64,000 nucleotides of DNA from Lachnospiraceae bacterium (GTDB lineage: Bacteria; Bacillota; Clostridia; Lachnospirales; Lachnospiraceae): contig CAJTIR010000001.1 in NCBI GenBank assembly GCA_910576385.1, forward strand, positions 1 through 64,000, read 5' to 3'. Shown in pieces: positions 16,748-25,509 of the stretch. A model generated the notes under the pieces. The model ran no database searches. It was not told where the DNA came from and was given only the letters and a program-made list of their open reading frames with translations. The position numbers and the translations under genes were made by a program. Position 1 is the first letter of the stretch. Every line of letters begins with the position of its first letter.

Positions 16748-17228
16748 AAAAATAATTGCTATGTTTGCAACAGTAGCAATTATTTCTGGAATTGGCGGCA
16801 GTGTTGTGATGGCAGCGCCTAAAACGGAGGCGAATCTGGAAACGGTTGCCATATCAGAAGAGGAGGCAATTCAAATATTGGAGGATGTAACACCTTTGGA
16901 TGAAATAATGCCATTTTCTTTATCTACAACCACCATGAGATTAACAAAGAAAAATAATAAACTTTATGTTGCATGGACAGTGAAATCCACTTGTGTGGCA
17001 ACTAAAATAGGCATAAGTTCTTTAAAGCTGCAGATGTATTCTAACGGAACTTGGAAGAATATAAAAAAAGGCTCCTATTCAGCAAAGAATAAGATGGTAT
17101 ATACATCTGGTTATTCTTATGCGAGTGCAAAGTCTGGTGTGAAATATCGTGCAGTAGGGACAGCGTATACTATCGTCAATGGAATAAAAAAGACAAGTAA
17201 GGTTAAGACGAGCGAGTTTACATATTAA
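16737..17228 (+). CDS. exported protein of unknown function
   Basis: Residues 1-26 form a signal peptide (KIIAMFATVAIISGIGGSVV, cleavage after AAP region). The mature part has a short acidic stretch (ISEEEAIQILEDV) and a beta-rich domain ending in KTSEFTY with many Thr/Lys, typical of small secreted Lachnospiraceae proteins. Its start overlaps the anti-sigma gene, so it belongs to the sigma operon and is the best candidate for a ligand or effector of that system. A hairpin follows at 17249. Confidence 0.7.
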   Translation: MKIKKIIAMFATVAIISGIGGSVVMAAPKTEANLETVAISEEEAIQILEDVTPLDEIMPFSLSTTTMRLTKKNNKLYVAWTVKSTCVATKIGISSLKLQMYSNGTWKNIKKGSYSAKNKMVYTSGYSYASAKSGVKYRAVGTAYTIVNGIKKTSKVKTSEFTY

Positions 17229-17248
17229 AACGTAAAGAGAGAGAAGAA

Positions 17249-17289
17249 AACCATATCCTAATATAAATTCAATATATTAGGATATGGTT
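17249..17289. terminator. 17-bp perfect hairpin after the sigma operon
   Basis: AACCATATCCTAATATA and its exact complement flank a seven-base loop. It is AT-rich with a poor T tail, so termination may be weak. It marks the end of the sigma/anti-sigma/exported protein operon. Confidence 0.6.
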
Positions 17290-17358
17290 AAAAATACCTT
17301 GTTAAGCACTGAAATAGATTTTTACCAAAATGCTTTAAAAGGGATAAATATTAAATAA

Positions 17359-17565
17359 GGCGGTGGTGCATATGGATCAATAAAGAATCCATATAAATCA
17401 AAGGCTGGCAACCTGTCTGAAAATGACGTTAGATTCATATGGATATATGAAATTATAAACTTTTTTTCAGGGAAAAGCAATAACATTTTATTGTATTATG
17501 AAAAAAGCAATAAAGTAATCGGACAATTAGATAAAAACGGTAGAAGAAAGGCGGTTCAAGAATAA
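17359..17565 (+). pseudogene. open frame without start, gene remnant
   Basis: A 68-codon open frame begins after a TAA with GGGAYGSIKNPYKSK and runs to the start of the metzincin gene; it has no ATG, GTG or TTG in a usable position. The glycine-rich head and charged tail look like a C-terminal protein fragment. A similar short GDAYGG reading appears near 22390. No family is recognised. Confidence 0.35.
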
Positions 17566-18107
17566 TGAAAATAAATAAAAAAATGGCAGTATTTTTATGT
17601 ATGGCATTAATTTGTGGATTTTTAGTTTTGCCAGTACAGGCGGCAACATTTATGAATTGTGGTGATGCTGATGGGAAAATTACTGTTCAAAGTTATAAAG
17701 ATAAGTACAGTGCTAAATGGACGAAGATAATTGATAAAAGTATAGCTGCATGGAATGATTCTTCTGCAAATGTAAATATTTCTGTATCGGCTCAAAGCAA
17801 AAATGTAATAAAGGCAAAAAGGTATAACGATACATGGTATGGATTAACTACCCAGACCCATAATAAAACATCTGGATATACATCAAAATTTATAATAAAA
17901 GTTAATACCAAAACTATCAAAGCAAAGGCTACAAATTATTCAAAGTTTGCCAGAAGTACTGTAACTCACGAATTTGGCCATGTATTTTGGCTGGCGGATA
18001 ATCCAAATACAAAAAAGTCTTCCATTATGAAATATGACAGAGATAGAAATACAATGGTAAAGCCGCAACAATTTGATATTGATAATGTGAATAAAAAATA
18101 TAAATAA
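17565..18107 (+). CDS. secreted metzincin-like zinc metalloprotease
   Basis: A signal peptide (residues 1-26, ending VQAA) precedes a 150-residue catalytic domain. His135, Glu136, His139 and Asp145 form HEFGHVFWLAD, a metzincin zinc site with Asp as third ligand as in snapalysin-type enzymes. Met155 in SSIMKYD is the likely Met-turn. The conserved Gly of HExxHxxGxxH/D is replaced by Trp142. No propeptide cysteine switch is evident. It should act outside the cell on proteins. It lies in the exported-protein cargo of the element. Confidence 0.78.
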   Translation: MKINKKMAVFLCMALICGFLVLPVQAATFMNCGDADGKITVQSYKDKYSAKWTKIIDKSIAAWNDSSANVNISVSAQSKNVIKAKRYNDTWYGLTTQTHNKTSGYTSKFIIKVNTKTIKAKATNYSKFARSTVTHEFGHVFWLADNPNTKKSSIMKYDRDRNTMVKPQQFDIDNVNKKYK

Positions 18108-18127
18108 GAAAAGGGAGGATTATAGAG

Positions 18128-18697
18128 ATGAAAAAAATCATAGCAGGGTTATTGATTGCAGTATTGGCCATAGCTGGTATCGGCATAGGATATAAAATCA
18201 ATCAGGCTGATGCTTCAGGAGAAGAGAAATCTGTAACTGTTTTGCAGGCAGATTATCCACAATATAATACAGCTGAAGAGTTGGTGGAATCTTCGGATTT
18301 GGTTTTTACTGGCACAGTGAAAAATATTGAATATCAAATGATTGATGTAGGCACAGGAGAAGGGCCAGATGAAGATACAGGATTTGTAGATAATGAGGAG
18401 ATACCATATACATTATATACCATTGATGTGGATAAAGTATATAAAGGAAGTATTGACTCATCTTCAATTATAGTCAAGCGTGCCGGTGGAAGTTTTGGTG
18501 ATGATGAATATGTTGTTGAAAATGCGTCTGAGATTTCAAAAGGGAAAAATTATTTATTTGTTACGGAAACATATGAAGATACTTATCCAAGCTTATTAAA
18601 TGCAGATCAAAGTTCTTATGATATGGATGCTCCCCAAACTGTAATGGAAAGGGAAGAAAAAGAAATTATGCTGTCTGATATTCTCAAATTATTTTAA
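18128..18697 (+). CDS. membrane-anchored extracytoplasmic protein
   Basis: The N-terminus has one hydrophobic segment (IIAGLLIAVLAIAGIGIGY, residues 4-22) that could be an uncleaved anchor. The rest is an acidic extracytoplasmic domain with TAEELVESSDLVFTGTVKNI and a KVYKG...GSFGDDEY pattern that recurs in unclassified Clostridia surface proteins. No catalytic motif is seen. GGGAGG precedes the ATG and the gene follows the metzincin by 20 bases, so the two are probably cotranscribed; inhibitor or substrate roles are speculative. Confidence 0.65.
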   Translation: MKKIIAGLLIAVLAIAGIGIGYKINQADASGEEKSVTVLQADYPQYNTAEELVESSDLVFTGTVKNIEYQMIDVGTGEGPDEDTGFVDNEEIPYTLYTIDVDKVYKGSIDSSSIIVKRAGGSFGDDEYVVENASEISKGKNYLFVTETYEDTYPSLLNADQSSYDMDAPQTVMEREEKEIMLSDILKLF

Positions 18698-18860
18698 AAG
18701 AACACAGGATGAAGAAAAGTCAGAGGTTTTGGTTAATTTGGGAGAAGAATAGTTCAGAGTTTTAAAAATTGTATGTACAGAAATAAGATATTTTAGAGCA
18801 ACTGAGAGGAAAAATAATTGCCCTGTAATTGAAAGCAGTTGACAAGAAACGGAGATTAAG

Positions 18861-19406
18861 ATGAAAAATAGTAAAAGATTATTGATTACACTAATGGCTG
18901 CATTGATGTTAGTATCTGTACCAACAGAAGCGAAAGCTTCTGAAGCAAAGAATCAGGCTATTTTGGAAGAAAACTCAGAAATTGGAAATGCTGGTCAGTT
19001 AATTTCAGAGAAATCATATAAAGATGAAGATGGGAATGAAATTACAGAAAAGATTTATGTAAGTCTTGAAAAATCTGCAGTATCAGGGAAAAGAAGCAAC
19101 AGTGCAATCAGCGGTAAGGCCACATATAGAAAAGAACAGGAATTTTTTATCTATACCGGAAAAACAAGAAGAGAAAAAATAAAGTGTTTTGTTGAAGGCA
19201 CTTTCATGTTTAAAAACCGCAGGGCAACTTTGATAAGAGCTTATGGAGCTGTTACAAGGAGTCCGAATGGGGTAATGGTTACTGGATCAAAAACATTTAC
19301 AGGGACTAATAATGCAAAGTTTAGATTTTATGCAAAATCTAATTTTTCAAAGAAAAAAGAGTATTCTGTGAGGATTACTGCCGCAGGGGATGGAAGGGTA
19401 TATTAA
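18861..19406 (+). CDS. exported basic protein of unknown function
   Basis: A clear signal peptide (RLLITLMAALMLVSVPTEAKA, about residues 5-26) is followed by an acidic linker and a Lys/Arg-rich beta domain (about 85-181) that ends GDGRVY. No cysteines or catalytic motifs are seen. GGAG at the usual distance supports the start. It is one of a run of similar-sized exported proteins in this element. Confidence 0.65.
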   Translation: MKNSKRLLITLMAALMLVSVPTEAKASEAKNQAILEENSEIGNAGQLISEKSYKDEDGNEITEKIYVSLEKSAVSGKRSNSAISGKATYRKEQEFFIYTGKTRREKIKCFVEGTFMFKNRRATLIRAYGAVTRSPNGVMVTGSKTFTGTNNAKFRFYAKSNFSKKKEYSVRITAAGDGRVY

Positions 19407-19504
19407 ACGGTAAAGACCTTGTTTTATTGTCATATATATTTGTTTAGATAGTTGTGACAGCAAAATTTGAGTGTAAATCTTTCATTGAAAAATTGGAGGT
19501 TAAT

Positions 19505-20443
19505 ATGAAAAAAATCAGACAATATTTAGCGGTATTCATTTTGGCTGTTGTTTTCATCCAAACTGCAGCATATTCAAAGGATGTGTACGCCAGATGGGAA
19601 ACACCTGAAGGGGCAGCGCTTGAACCCACTGTTTTTGGTAAGGTCACTACCCAGACAGATAAGGTGCGGGTATATGTCTATGACAATACTACATTGAAGA
19701 TTACGAGCGGTACAGAGACTATCTTTCAGAAAACATATAAACGCGAAGGGAAGAAGACGGTTAAGCTGCCGTTGCAAAAAGCGCATATCAAGTTAAATTT
19801 TACTCTGACTACAAAAAATGGAATTGTTGGGCCTGCCGTTGTAAAAACAGTGAAGGATGATGGCGTGATATCCAAAAAGAAAGTAAGCTCTTCCATGAAA
19901 GAGCCGATTGTTACTGGAAAAATTACGGATAAATCTACATCAGTAAAAGTGTATGCGAAAAAAGGAGACACGCTCTATATTCAGAACGGTGCAAAAGTAT
20001 TAAAGAAGGTCAAGTATCGAAAAAGCGGATATCAGAAATTTTCCATCAAAAAGCAGAAAGCAGAAACGAAACTTACGTTTTATACTGCAAATAAAAGAGA
20101 AAGAAGCCCCTATGTGACAAAGGAGGTAAAAGATGTTACGCCTCCCAAGAAACCAAAGGTATCTTTTCCTTTTGATGGTAATTACAGTTGGATTGATGTG
20201 GAAGGAGAAATAGGTTGTGATGTCTATGTGAGGCAAAACGGCAAAAAGATTGGTAAATGGAAATATATGGGTACATTGGATGGAATGAATCTTGGATTCC
20301 ATGTAGATGATTTGCCGAATATCACATCAATTGATGTGGGAGATACGTTTTCCATCCGTCTTGTGGATGATGCGGGGAATAAAAGTGAAATAGCAACTAC
20401 AGAAGCAGCAAAAGAAGATTGGCATCCTGTTTTTGCAGAATAA
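19505..20443 (+). CDS. exported protein with repeated Ig-like domains
   Basis: The ATG at 19505 follows GGAGG and opens a signal peptide (QYLAVFILAVVFIQTAAYSK). The mature protein of about 285 residues reads as three beta-sandwich repeats of about 90 residues. The first two have the pattern P-V-x-G-K-x-T ... KVRVYVY / SVKVYAK, and the third begins after a VTPPKKPKV linker and ends RLVDDAGNKSE. This is the bacterial Ig-like arrangement of surface adhesins. No LPXTG anchor is present, so it is probably released or binds the wall through a partner. Confidence 0.7.
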   Translation: MKKIRQYLAVFILAVVFIQTAAYSKDVYARWETPEGAALEPTVFGKVTTQTDKVRVYVYDNTTLKITSGTETIFQKTYKREGKKTVKLPLQKAHIKLNFTLTTKNGIVGPAVVKTVKDDGVISKKKVSSSMKEPIVTGKITDKSTSVKVYAKKGDTLYIQNGAKVLKKVKYRKSGYQKFSIKKQKAETKLTFYTANKRERSPYVTKEVKDVTPPKKPKVSFPFDGNYSWIDVEGEIGCDVYVRQNGKKIGKWKYMGTLDGMNLGFHVDDLPNITSIDVGDTFSIRLVDDAGNKSEIATTEAAKEDWHPVFAE

Positions 20444-20777
20444 TATCACTACGGTATTATGTCAATCAACTGACATAATTTGAAAATAACTAAATTCATA
20501 TGCAGTTGTTAATATTTTTTGGAGGCTGTGGCGGTGTGAAATTTACATAAAAATGCCGTCCAGTTACCGCACCATATAAATATCTGATTGTGTGTTTAAA
20601 GCATTTTTGGGGGAAAGAAAGTATTTGTTAAATTGCCTCTAAAAGAGTAGAATTTTCTGATAAGATTGATGAAAGGTGATAGTTGTTAAAAATCCCAATA
20701 CTATTTAGGTTTATATCATAGTATAGAAGAGGTGATTTCGTTTCATTAAAAATGGAGGGAGATCAAAGATTATAATT

Positions 20778-21263
20778 ATGGAAAAAATAAAAAAGAAATA
20801 TTTTTTGGCTTTTTGCTACATAATGTCCTTATTGCCAATTTTTTTGCCGTGGTGCTATTTTGATGAAGAAATTGATGGAATAAAATATGGGATAGATATT
20901 GTCAATCATGTGGTGATGATTGTTCTGGCAGCAGTTACATTTTTTTGTATTATATTTTATACAAATCAAAAAGGTAAAATGATAACAAGCGTACTTTTGG
21001 TCATACATCCTGTTATGTATCTTGTGTGTGGTCTGTCTTGGTATGTTCCGTTATTGACAGATTTCAATTTATTTTTGTCATTAGAAGTGGTACATTATGG
21101 ATTTTATTTATCATTGTTATGTAGCAGTTTGATGTGTTGGCTTTTTGGGCAAAAGGGAAGAAAGGACGATAATGATGAAAAAATAAGTAAATTATTAGGA
21201 ATATTTGGAATAATGCTGGTTTTAGGCATAGTACTTGTCAATAACACAGCATATGCACATTAA
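20778..21263 (+). CDS. four-segment integral membrane protein
   Basis: A 161-residue protein with hydrophobic stretches at about 10-28, 42-62, 70-90 and 100-122 and a fifth near the C-terminus (IFGIMLVLGIVLV). A charged loop (GQKGRKDDNDEK) precedes the last segment. The protein ends NNTAYAH, which looks like a signal-peptidase site. No family is recognised. It lies 15 bases before the amidase-domain protein and is probably translated with it. The preceding 334 bases hold no gene that I can support. Confidence 0.6.
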   Translation: MEKIKKKYFLAFCYIMSLLPIFLPWCYFDEEIDGIKYGIDIVNHVVMIVLAAVTFFCIIFYTNQKGKMITSVLLVIHPVMYLVCGLSWYVPLLTDFNLFLSLEVVHYGFYLSLLCSSLMCWLFGQKGRKDDNDEKISKLLGIFGIMLVLGIVLVNNTAYAH

Positions 21264-21278
21264 AATAAGGATTACACA

Positions 21279-22127
21279 ATGGATGAAGTAAAACACATGT
21301 TAGACAACTATCTTCAGCAATATCATCCAGAAATTAAATTTGGAACTGAAAAATATAATGAATATTTGGTTGAACAATTAGTGGAAGGAACAGATAGTAA
21401 TTTAAAAACAGATCCTAATGCTGAACTGATGTTAGACTATGCAAGTATTTATCTATATGAAATGGAAGAGGAACAGTCAGTAGGATACAGGATGCTTAAT
21501 GGCGATAATTATGAAACATTAGGAAATAGAACAATAGGGGAGCTTGTTGAAGAAATTGCGGAAGATGAAAAAAATATGGAATTGATTCCAATGCCATTTA
21601 CTTCTATTAGTCCAATAAAAACATATAATATTTCTAATGCAACAGCGTATGCAAGAAAATGGGCGAAAGGGTTTAACCCGAAATATAAGAAACAAAAAAG
21701 TGATTGTACGAATTTTGTTTCACAAATCCTTGAAGCGGGAGGTTTATATGGAGTCCTTCCACAGCACGACTTACCATCAGGGATGACATCAGATACAAGA
21801 TATTGGTATTATCTTAATAGCAAGCAAATGAGTACATCGTTTATCAGGGTTAAAGACTTTTATAAATTTTACTCATCCAGAGTGTCTAAGACAGATGCTA
21901 ACACCAGGTCAACAGCACAAAAGAAAGTAAAAAGAGGTGATGTAGTACTTTTAAAGAGGGCTTCAACTGGTGCAAGGTATCATGCTATTTTTATTTCTAA
22001 GAAATCAAAAGGAAAAGCATATTATTGTGGGCATTCGAGGCCGCGTAAAGATAAGGAATTTGATTATATAGATGATGCAAAGAATAACTATACCATATTG
22101 AAGTTTCATTTATATCAAAATAATTAA
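21279..22127 (+). CDS. amidase-domain (Amidase_6-like) protein
   Basis: The C-terminal 165 residues match the putative amidase domain of papain-like fold found in Firmicutes. ATAYARKWAKGFN leads into the catalytic Cys loop DCTNFVSQ (about 142-149), then RYHAIFIS with the catalytic His. The N-terminal 115 residues are acidic and helical. No signal peptide or membrane segment is present, unlike most family members, although its neighbours are exported. The preceding membrane protein ends in a signal-like segment, so a former fusion is possible. A peptidoglycan or peptide amide bond is the likely target. Confidence 0.72.
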   Translation: MDEVKHMLDNYLQQYHPEIKFGTEKYNEYLVEQLVEGTDSNLKTDPNAELMLDYASIYLYEMEEEQSVGYRMLNGDNYETLGNRTIGELVEEIAEDEKNMELIPMPFTSISPIKTYNISNATAYARKWAKGFNPKYKKQKSDCTNFVSQILEAGGLYGVLPQHDLPSGMTSDTRYWYYLNSKQMSTSFIRVKDFYKFYSSRVSKTDANTRSTAQKKVKRGDVVLLKRASTGARYHAIFISKKSKGKAYYCGHSRPRKDKEFDYIDDAKNNYTILKFHLYQNN

Positions 22128-22558
22128 TTTGTTTTTTATTTGGAACGTAAAGCCCAAAAGTCTAAATAGAACTTAAATATATTTGTAAAATATAGGCAAT
22201 TTATTTTGTTGTTAGTCATATTGTTTGTTATCTTGTTTATAGGTTTTATATTTTTTGGCAGGAATAATGATGAAAATTTAATATATCAATAATTATATCA
22301 AAGCAGAAAGCAGTGTTTTTGCTGTTAAAAATGGTCAAAGAGAAATTAATAATCTGATGACTGAATAAATTTGTGGATAGAAAACAGGGGGATGCATATG
22401 GAGGACAGTCCACCAATTTAAAAAGGCTTTCTATCAACCTAAACTTTTGACCGAGTTACCTGATAGAAAGCCAATAAATGCAGTACTATTATAAAGCAAA
22501 ATTACATTGTATGCAACTTATATTTACATAACTACATAACAGATAAAAGGAGATAAGA
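22128..22558. other. AT-rich intergenic stretch with gene debris
   Basis: Very AT-rich sequence without a supported gene. A short reading near 22387 (GDAYGGQSTNLKRLS) resembles the headless open frame at 17359, suggesting remnants of one family. An inverted pair, GGCTTTCTATC and GATAGAAAGCC (22425-22470), forms a hairpin with AT-rich flanks. The ribosome site for the next gene is AAAGGAGA at 22546-22553. Confidence 0.4.
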
Positions 22559-23026
22559 ATGAGAAAAAAGAATATTTTAATGATGGTTTTAACTTTGACA
22601 GTAGGTATTATGGGAAGTTTTCCTGTCAATGTAAAAGCTAAAAATACATGCAGCGAAACTGAAATTGCAAAGTGGGTGGAAGAAAGTAATGCTAGAAGTA
22701 ATACACATGCTGTATATGAAGGAACTGAAACAGGAATGAAAAGTGTAAGGGCTTCCGGAAATCGGTTGGTAGCAAGCGATGTTTGGCTGGAATATTCGGG
22801 TTCTGGAGATATGGGTTTTGCGAGTGGATATACAGATGTAAGAACTAGCACTGGCGCGAACGCTTATCATTATACAAGAACGGAAATGAGACGTACCTCA
22901 AAGACCCAGGCCGTAGCAAAAAAGACAAAATATGGATATGGTCTTGTAAGTGCTGAGACGGCTGATGTTAAGGGTGCAATTCATTGGAATGATGCTTACG
23001 GAAAAGTATTTTGGGGGGATAACTAA
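22559..23026 (+). CDS. exported protein of unknown function
   Basis: A 155-residue protein with a signal peptide (NILMMVLTLTVGIMGSFPV, cleavage near VKA). The mature part has one Cys and a tail rich in Gly, Thr and Tyr (SGSGDMGFASGYTDVRTST, then YHYTRTEMRR) that looks like a compact beta fold. It recalls small secreted bacteriocin-like or immunity-adjacent proteins only in size; no family is recognised. A terminator follows at 23061 and a lipoprotein gene comes next. Confidence 0.62.
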   Translation: MRKKNILMMVLTLTVGIMGSFPVNVKAKNTCSETEIAKWVEESNARSNTHAVYEGTETGMKSVRASGNRLVASDVWLEYSGSGDMGFASGYTDVRTSTGANAYHYTRTEMRRTSKTQAVAKKTKYGYGLVSAETADVKGAIHWNDAYGKVFWGDN

Positions 23027-23060
23027 TATTTTTTTAGTGGTTTATTATTTTAAATTTTTC

Positions 23061-23087
23061 AAAACCTTCACCTTTGGTGGAGGTTTT
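23061..23087 (+). terminator. Rho-independent terminator
   Basis: AAAACCTTCACC pairs with GGTGGAGGTTTT (one wobble) around a TTT-containing loop. The stem ends in T residues, so it works as a terminator for the exported protein upstream. Confidence 0.7.
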
Positions 23088-23131
23088 GATATAAACAATA
23101 AAAGTAGTAATGGTGAATGGAGAAATATATT

Positions 23132-24079
23132 ATGATAAAAAAAGGAAAGGGTTTTAAGTATATAATAACTTTGTTTTGTTTGATGTTTCTATTGGGATGT
23201 GGTAATACAGAGAAAAATAACTTAAAGAGTAAAGAATCTGTTTCATTACAAGAAAATATTGATGATTTAGATAAAAGAAATATTAATTCTAATCAAGAAT
23301 TAAAACTAATTGGAGTTGTTGATACTTATGAAAATGCAGATGAATTGACAACTCTTTTTGAAAGTTATGATTCATTAGAGAAAATGAGTCAATTTAATGA
23401 GATTTTAAATAAAAAATTTGATTTTTTTGAAATATATAATCAACCACTTCAGTCCAAATTTTATTGGAATATGGATGATGATTTTTTAGAAGGTTATGAT
23501 GGAGTTCCTATGAAGAACCAAGAAGTTGAAATTGATGGAAAAAAATATTTTATTTCCTCATTAAACAGTATTGAGGTGAATTTTAATTGTTATAATTATT
23601 TTTTAGATTATATAGATGAAGGTAGAGGGTTTTGTGAAGCTGATTTTGAATATAATGAAGGGGAAAAAGTACCTGTTATTCTTGGTAATGATTATAAATC
23701 TTTTTATTCCATAGGAGATGTGATAAAGTTAAATTACTTAGAAAAGGACTTTGAATATAAGGTAATTGGTTTTTTTGAGACGGGGTTGAGAGTAAAAATA
23801 GAAAACAATGAATATGATATGAATAAATATTTGTGTGTTCCTTTTTTTAAGTTTAATGGGCATAATATTGATGAATCTGAAAGGATATTTTGGTTACGCT
23901 ATTTTGAAGAAAAAAATTCGGGATACATAAAAGTTAATGATATAAAAAATCTAAGTAAAGAGGAAATAATAGAAAATTACAAAACTGAAATTGAAAAAGA
24001 TGCAGAACAATTAAAAATTAAATATTCAACATTAGGAATAATATATGATATATCTAGTGAAATTGTGGATGACGAATAG
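23132..24079 (+). CDS. lipoprotein with MacB/FtsX-like extracytoplasmic domain
   Basis: The start at 23132 has GGAG at the right distance and opens a lipoprotein signal with lipobox LLGC (Cys about 23). The 290-residue mature domain contains the pattern EGRGFCEADFEYNEG...VPVILGNDYKSFYSIGDVI and YKVIGFFETG. This is the extracytoplasmic (MacB_PCD-like) part of FtsX-type ABC permeases, without the membrane helices. It may be a free-standing periplasmic-domain homologue acting with a transporter encoded elsewhere, or a decayed permease. Codon use is strikingly AT-rich, as expected for acquired cargo. Confidence 0.68.
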   Translation: MIKKGKGFKYIITLFCLMFLLGCGNTEKNNLKSKESVSLQENIDDLDKRNINSNQELKLIGVVDTYENADELTTLFESYDSLEKMSQFNEILNKKFDFFEIYNQPLQSKFYWNMDDDFLEGYDGVPMKNQEVEIDGKKYFISSLNSIEVNFNCYNYFLDYIDEGRGFCEADFEYNEGEKVPVILGNDYKSFYSIGDVIKLNYLEKDFEYKVIGFFETGLRVKIENNEYDMNKYLCVPFFKFNGHNIDESERIFWLRYFEEKNSGYIKVNDIKNLSKEEIIENYKTEIEKDAEQLKIKYSTLGIIYDISSEIVDDE

Positions 24080-24362
24080 ATATTTGTAGATGTATATACT
24101 ATATGTGTATTATTAAGAGTAATATTTAAATTATTAATACGAGTCGATAAAAAATATACACAATATAATAAGGTTGTGAAAAATGTGAGTTTCTTGATTT
24201 AGAATCTTGAGTAAATATCAAATATTACACAATATATTCTATATTATATGGATTTTGAAATTAAAATATAGCAAAAACTCTTTGATACAAAGACAAATTC
24301 CTTTGGGGAATTTTTGTGTATTTTTCAAAATTCGCTCATTTATAGTTAAAATTATATGTTGG

Positions 24363-24405
24363 CAAGGCAGTAAGGAATATTCAATTTCTGGCTGCCTTGT
24401 TTTTT
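24363..24405 (+). terminator. Rho-independent terminator in a gene-free stretch
   Basis: CAAGGCAG and CTGCCTTG pair across 21 bases and are followed by six T residues. No supported gene ends just upstream; the 720-base gap (24080-24795) otherwise holds only AT-rich sequence. It may end the lipoprotein transcript or a small RNA. Confidence 0.65.
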
Positions 24406-24601
24406 GTGTTCAAGTTTTCGATGGATATATTAGTTGATTGAAAGTATGTACTTTATTTTTAGGTTATATTCCGTATCATACATTTTTTACATTTATAGTG
24501 TGAAGGCTTTGTAATGAAATGTAAGACCACGGTGAGAGAAGAAGATAATTATAATAAATAAGGGAAACAAGATATATATTAGAATACGATTTGGATATAT
24601 A

Positions 24602-24630
24602 GGCGGGTCAGCGATGACCTGTCTTTTTTT
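24602..24630 (+). terminator. Rho-independent terminator, relative of the one at 12929
   Basis: GGCGGGTCA and TGACCTGTC around GCGA, then seven T residues. The match in sequence and setting with 12929-12957 suggests duplication of the same element module. Confidence 0.7.
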
Positions 24631-24795
24631 AATGACAATGGTTTGTATCTTTGTCAAAGAATTTTTCTATCTTTGAAGAAGCAACATGCAATACATGTTT
24701 TTGTTGCGAACGCATATGAAAAAACGCAACTGCCTAGAATACGTTCCCCACCCTCCAATCTGGATTTTTAAAAATTTCAGATTGGAGGAAAGGAC

Positions 24796-25267
24796 ATGGA
24801 GAATAACCGTCCAAAAAGAAGAAAGGATAAATATAATCCATATACCTTAAGTGAGAACGCTGGGCATTATTATGTCTCTTTTAAGGATGGACAAGGCATT
24901 TTGCAGGAAATTGAAATCAGTGAATGCATCTATAAGGCTTTTGATAAATTTGAATTGGAAGGTTTAGTTTATCTGAACGTGTGGGACAGGCATCTGGAAC
25001 AGTCCGAAGTTATGTGAGCAGACATTGAACCAAAGGGCATTTCAAAAACCAGAGGGCATAGAGGAGAGTGTGTTGGACATGCTTGAGATGGAGCAGTTAC
25101 ATAGGGCAATTGTAAATTTGCCAGAGGTATAGAGGCGCAGGGTTGTTCAATATTATTTTGAAGGGCTGACATATCAGCAGATTGCTAGGGAAGAGCATTG
25201 TTCTTTTCAGGCAGTGGCAAAGTCTATTTCAGCGGCGGAAAAAAGAATGAAAAAATTTTTAAAATAG
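24796..25267 (+). pseudogene. broken sigma-70-like factor of the element
   Basis: The first block (24796-25017) encodes MENNRPKRRKDKYNPYTLSE and continues through LNVWDRHLEQSEV. A one-base shift near 25012 continues the protein as QTLNQRAFQKPE ... LDMLEMEQLHRAIVNLPEV. A TAG at 25130 interrupts it, and region 4 (YFEGLTYQQIAREEHCSFQAV, then AEKRMKKFL) ends at 25267. Proteins of this kind are common regulators in Tn1549-like elements. Two inactivating lesions make it a pseudogene. GGAGG precedes the start. Confidence 0.8.
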
Positions 25268-25294
25268 GTGGTTGAAAAAAGGCTTCTGAGTGAG

Positions 25295-25509
25295 GAAACA
25301 GATGAGAAGGGAAATTTATCTCATCGGAGAAGACTCCCACTTCTTTAAGTGGTGAGTAAAACAAACTTGTTTCAGTGGGAGTATAATCTCCGACTGAGAT
25401 AAAGCCTCCGGCGGATTGCAGGGGTGCGGATTTGTATATGTCAGCAAAGCTGACCCGCACCCCGCATCAAGAACGCCGATGGCGTTCTTGAACCTAACTC
25501 ATCTGTTTC
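25295..25509. repeat. multi-branched dyad structure (closing stem plus three hairpins)
   Basis: A perfect 12-bp closing stem (GAAACAGATGAG, 25295-25306, with 25498-25509) encloses three hairpins. The first (25315-25403) is nested from TTTATCTC, CGGAGA and ACTCCCAC pairs. The second (25421-25463) is GGGGTGCGG/CCGCACCCC with an inner GTCAGC/GCTGAC. The third (25468-25490) is CAAGAACGCC/GGCGTTCTTG. Together they fold as a four-way junction. No plausible gene lies here. It may be a structured RNA, a transfer origin or a single-strand replication origin of the element. Confidence 0.8.

Noticed and set aside
24207-24437. 76-residue ORF in the AT-rich gap
   Set aside because: No ribosome site, runs through a terminator hairpin at 24363-24405 and has no recognisable sequence.
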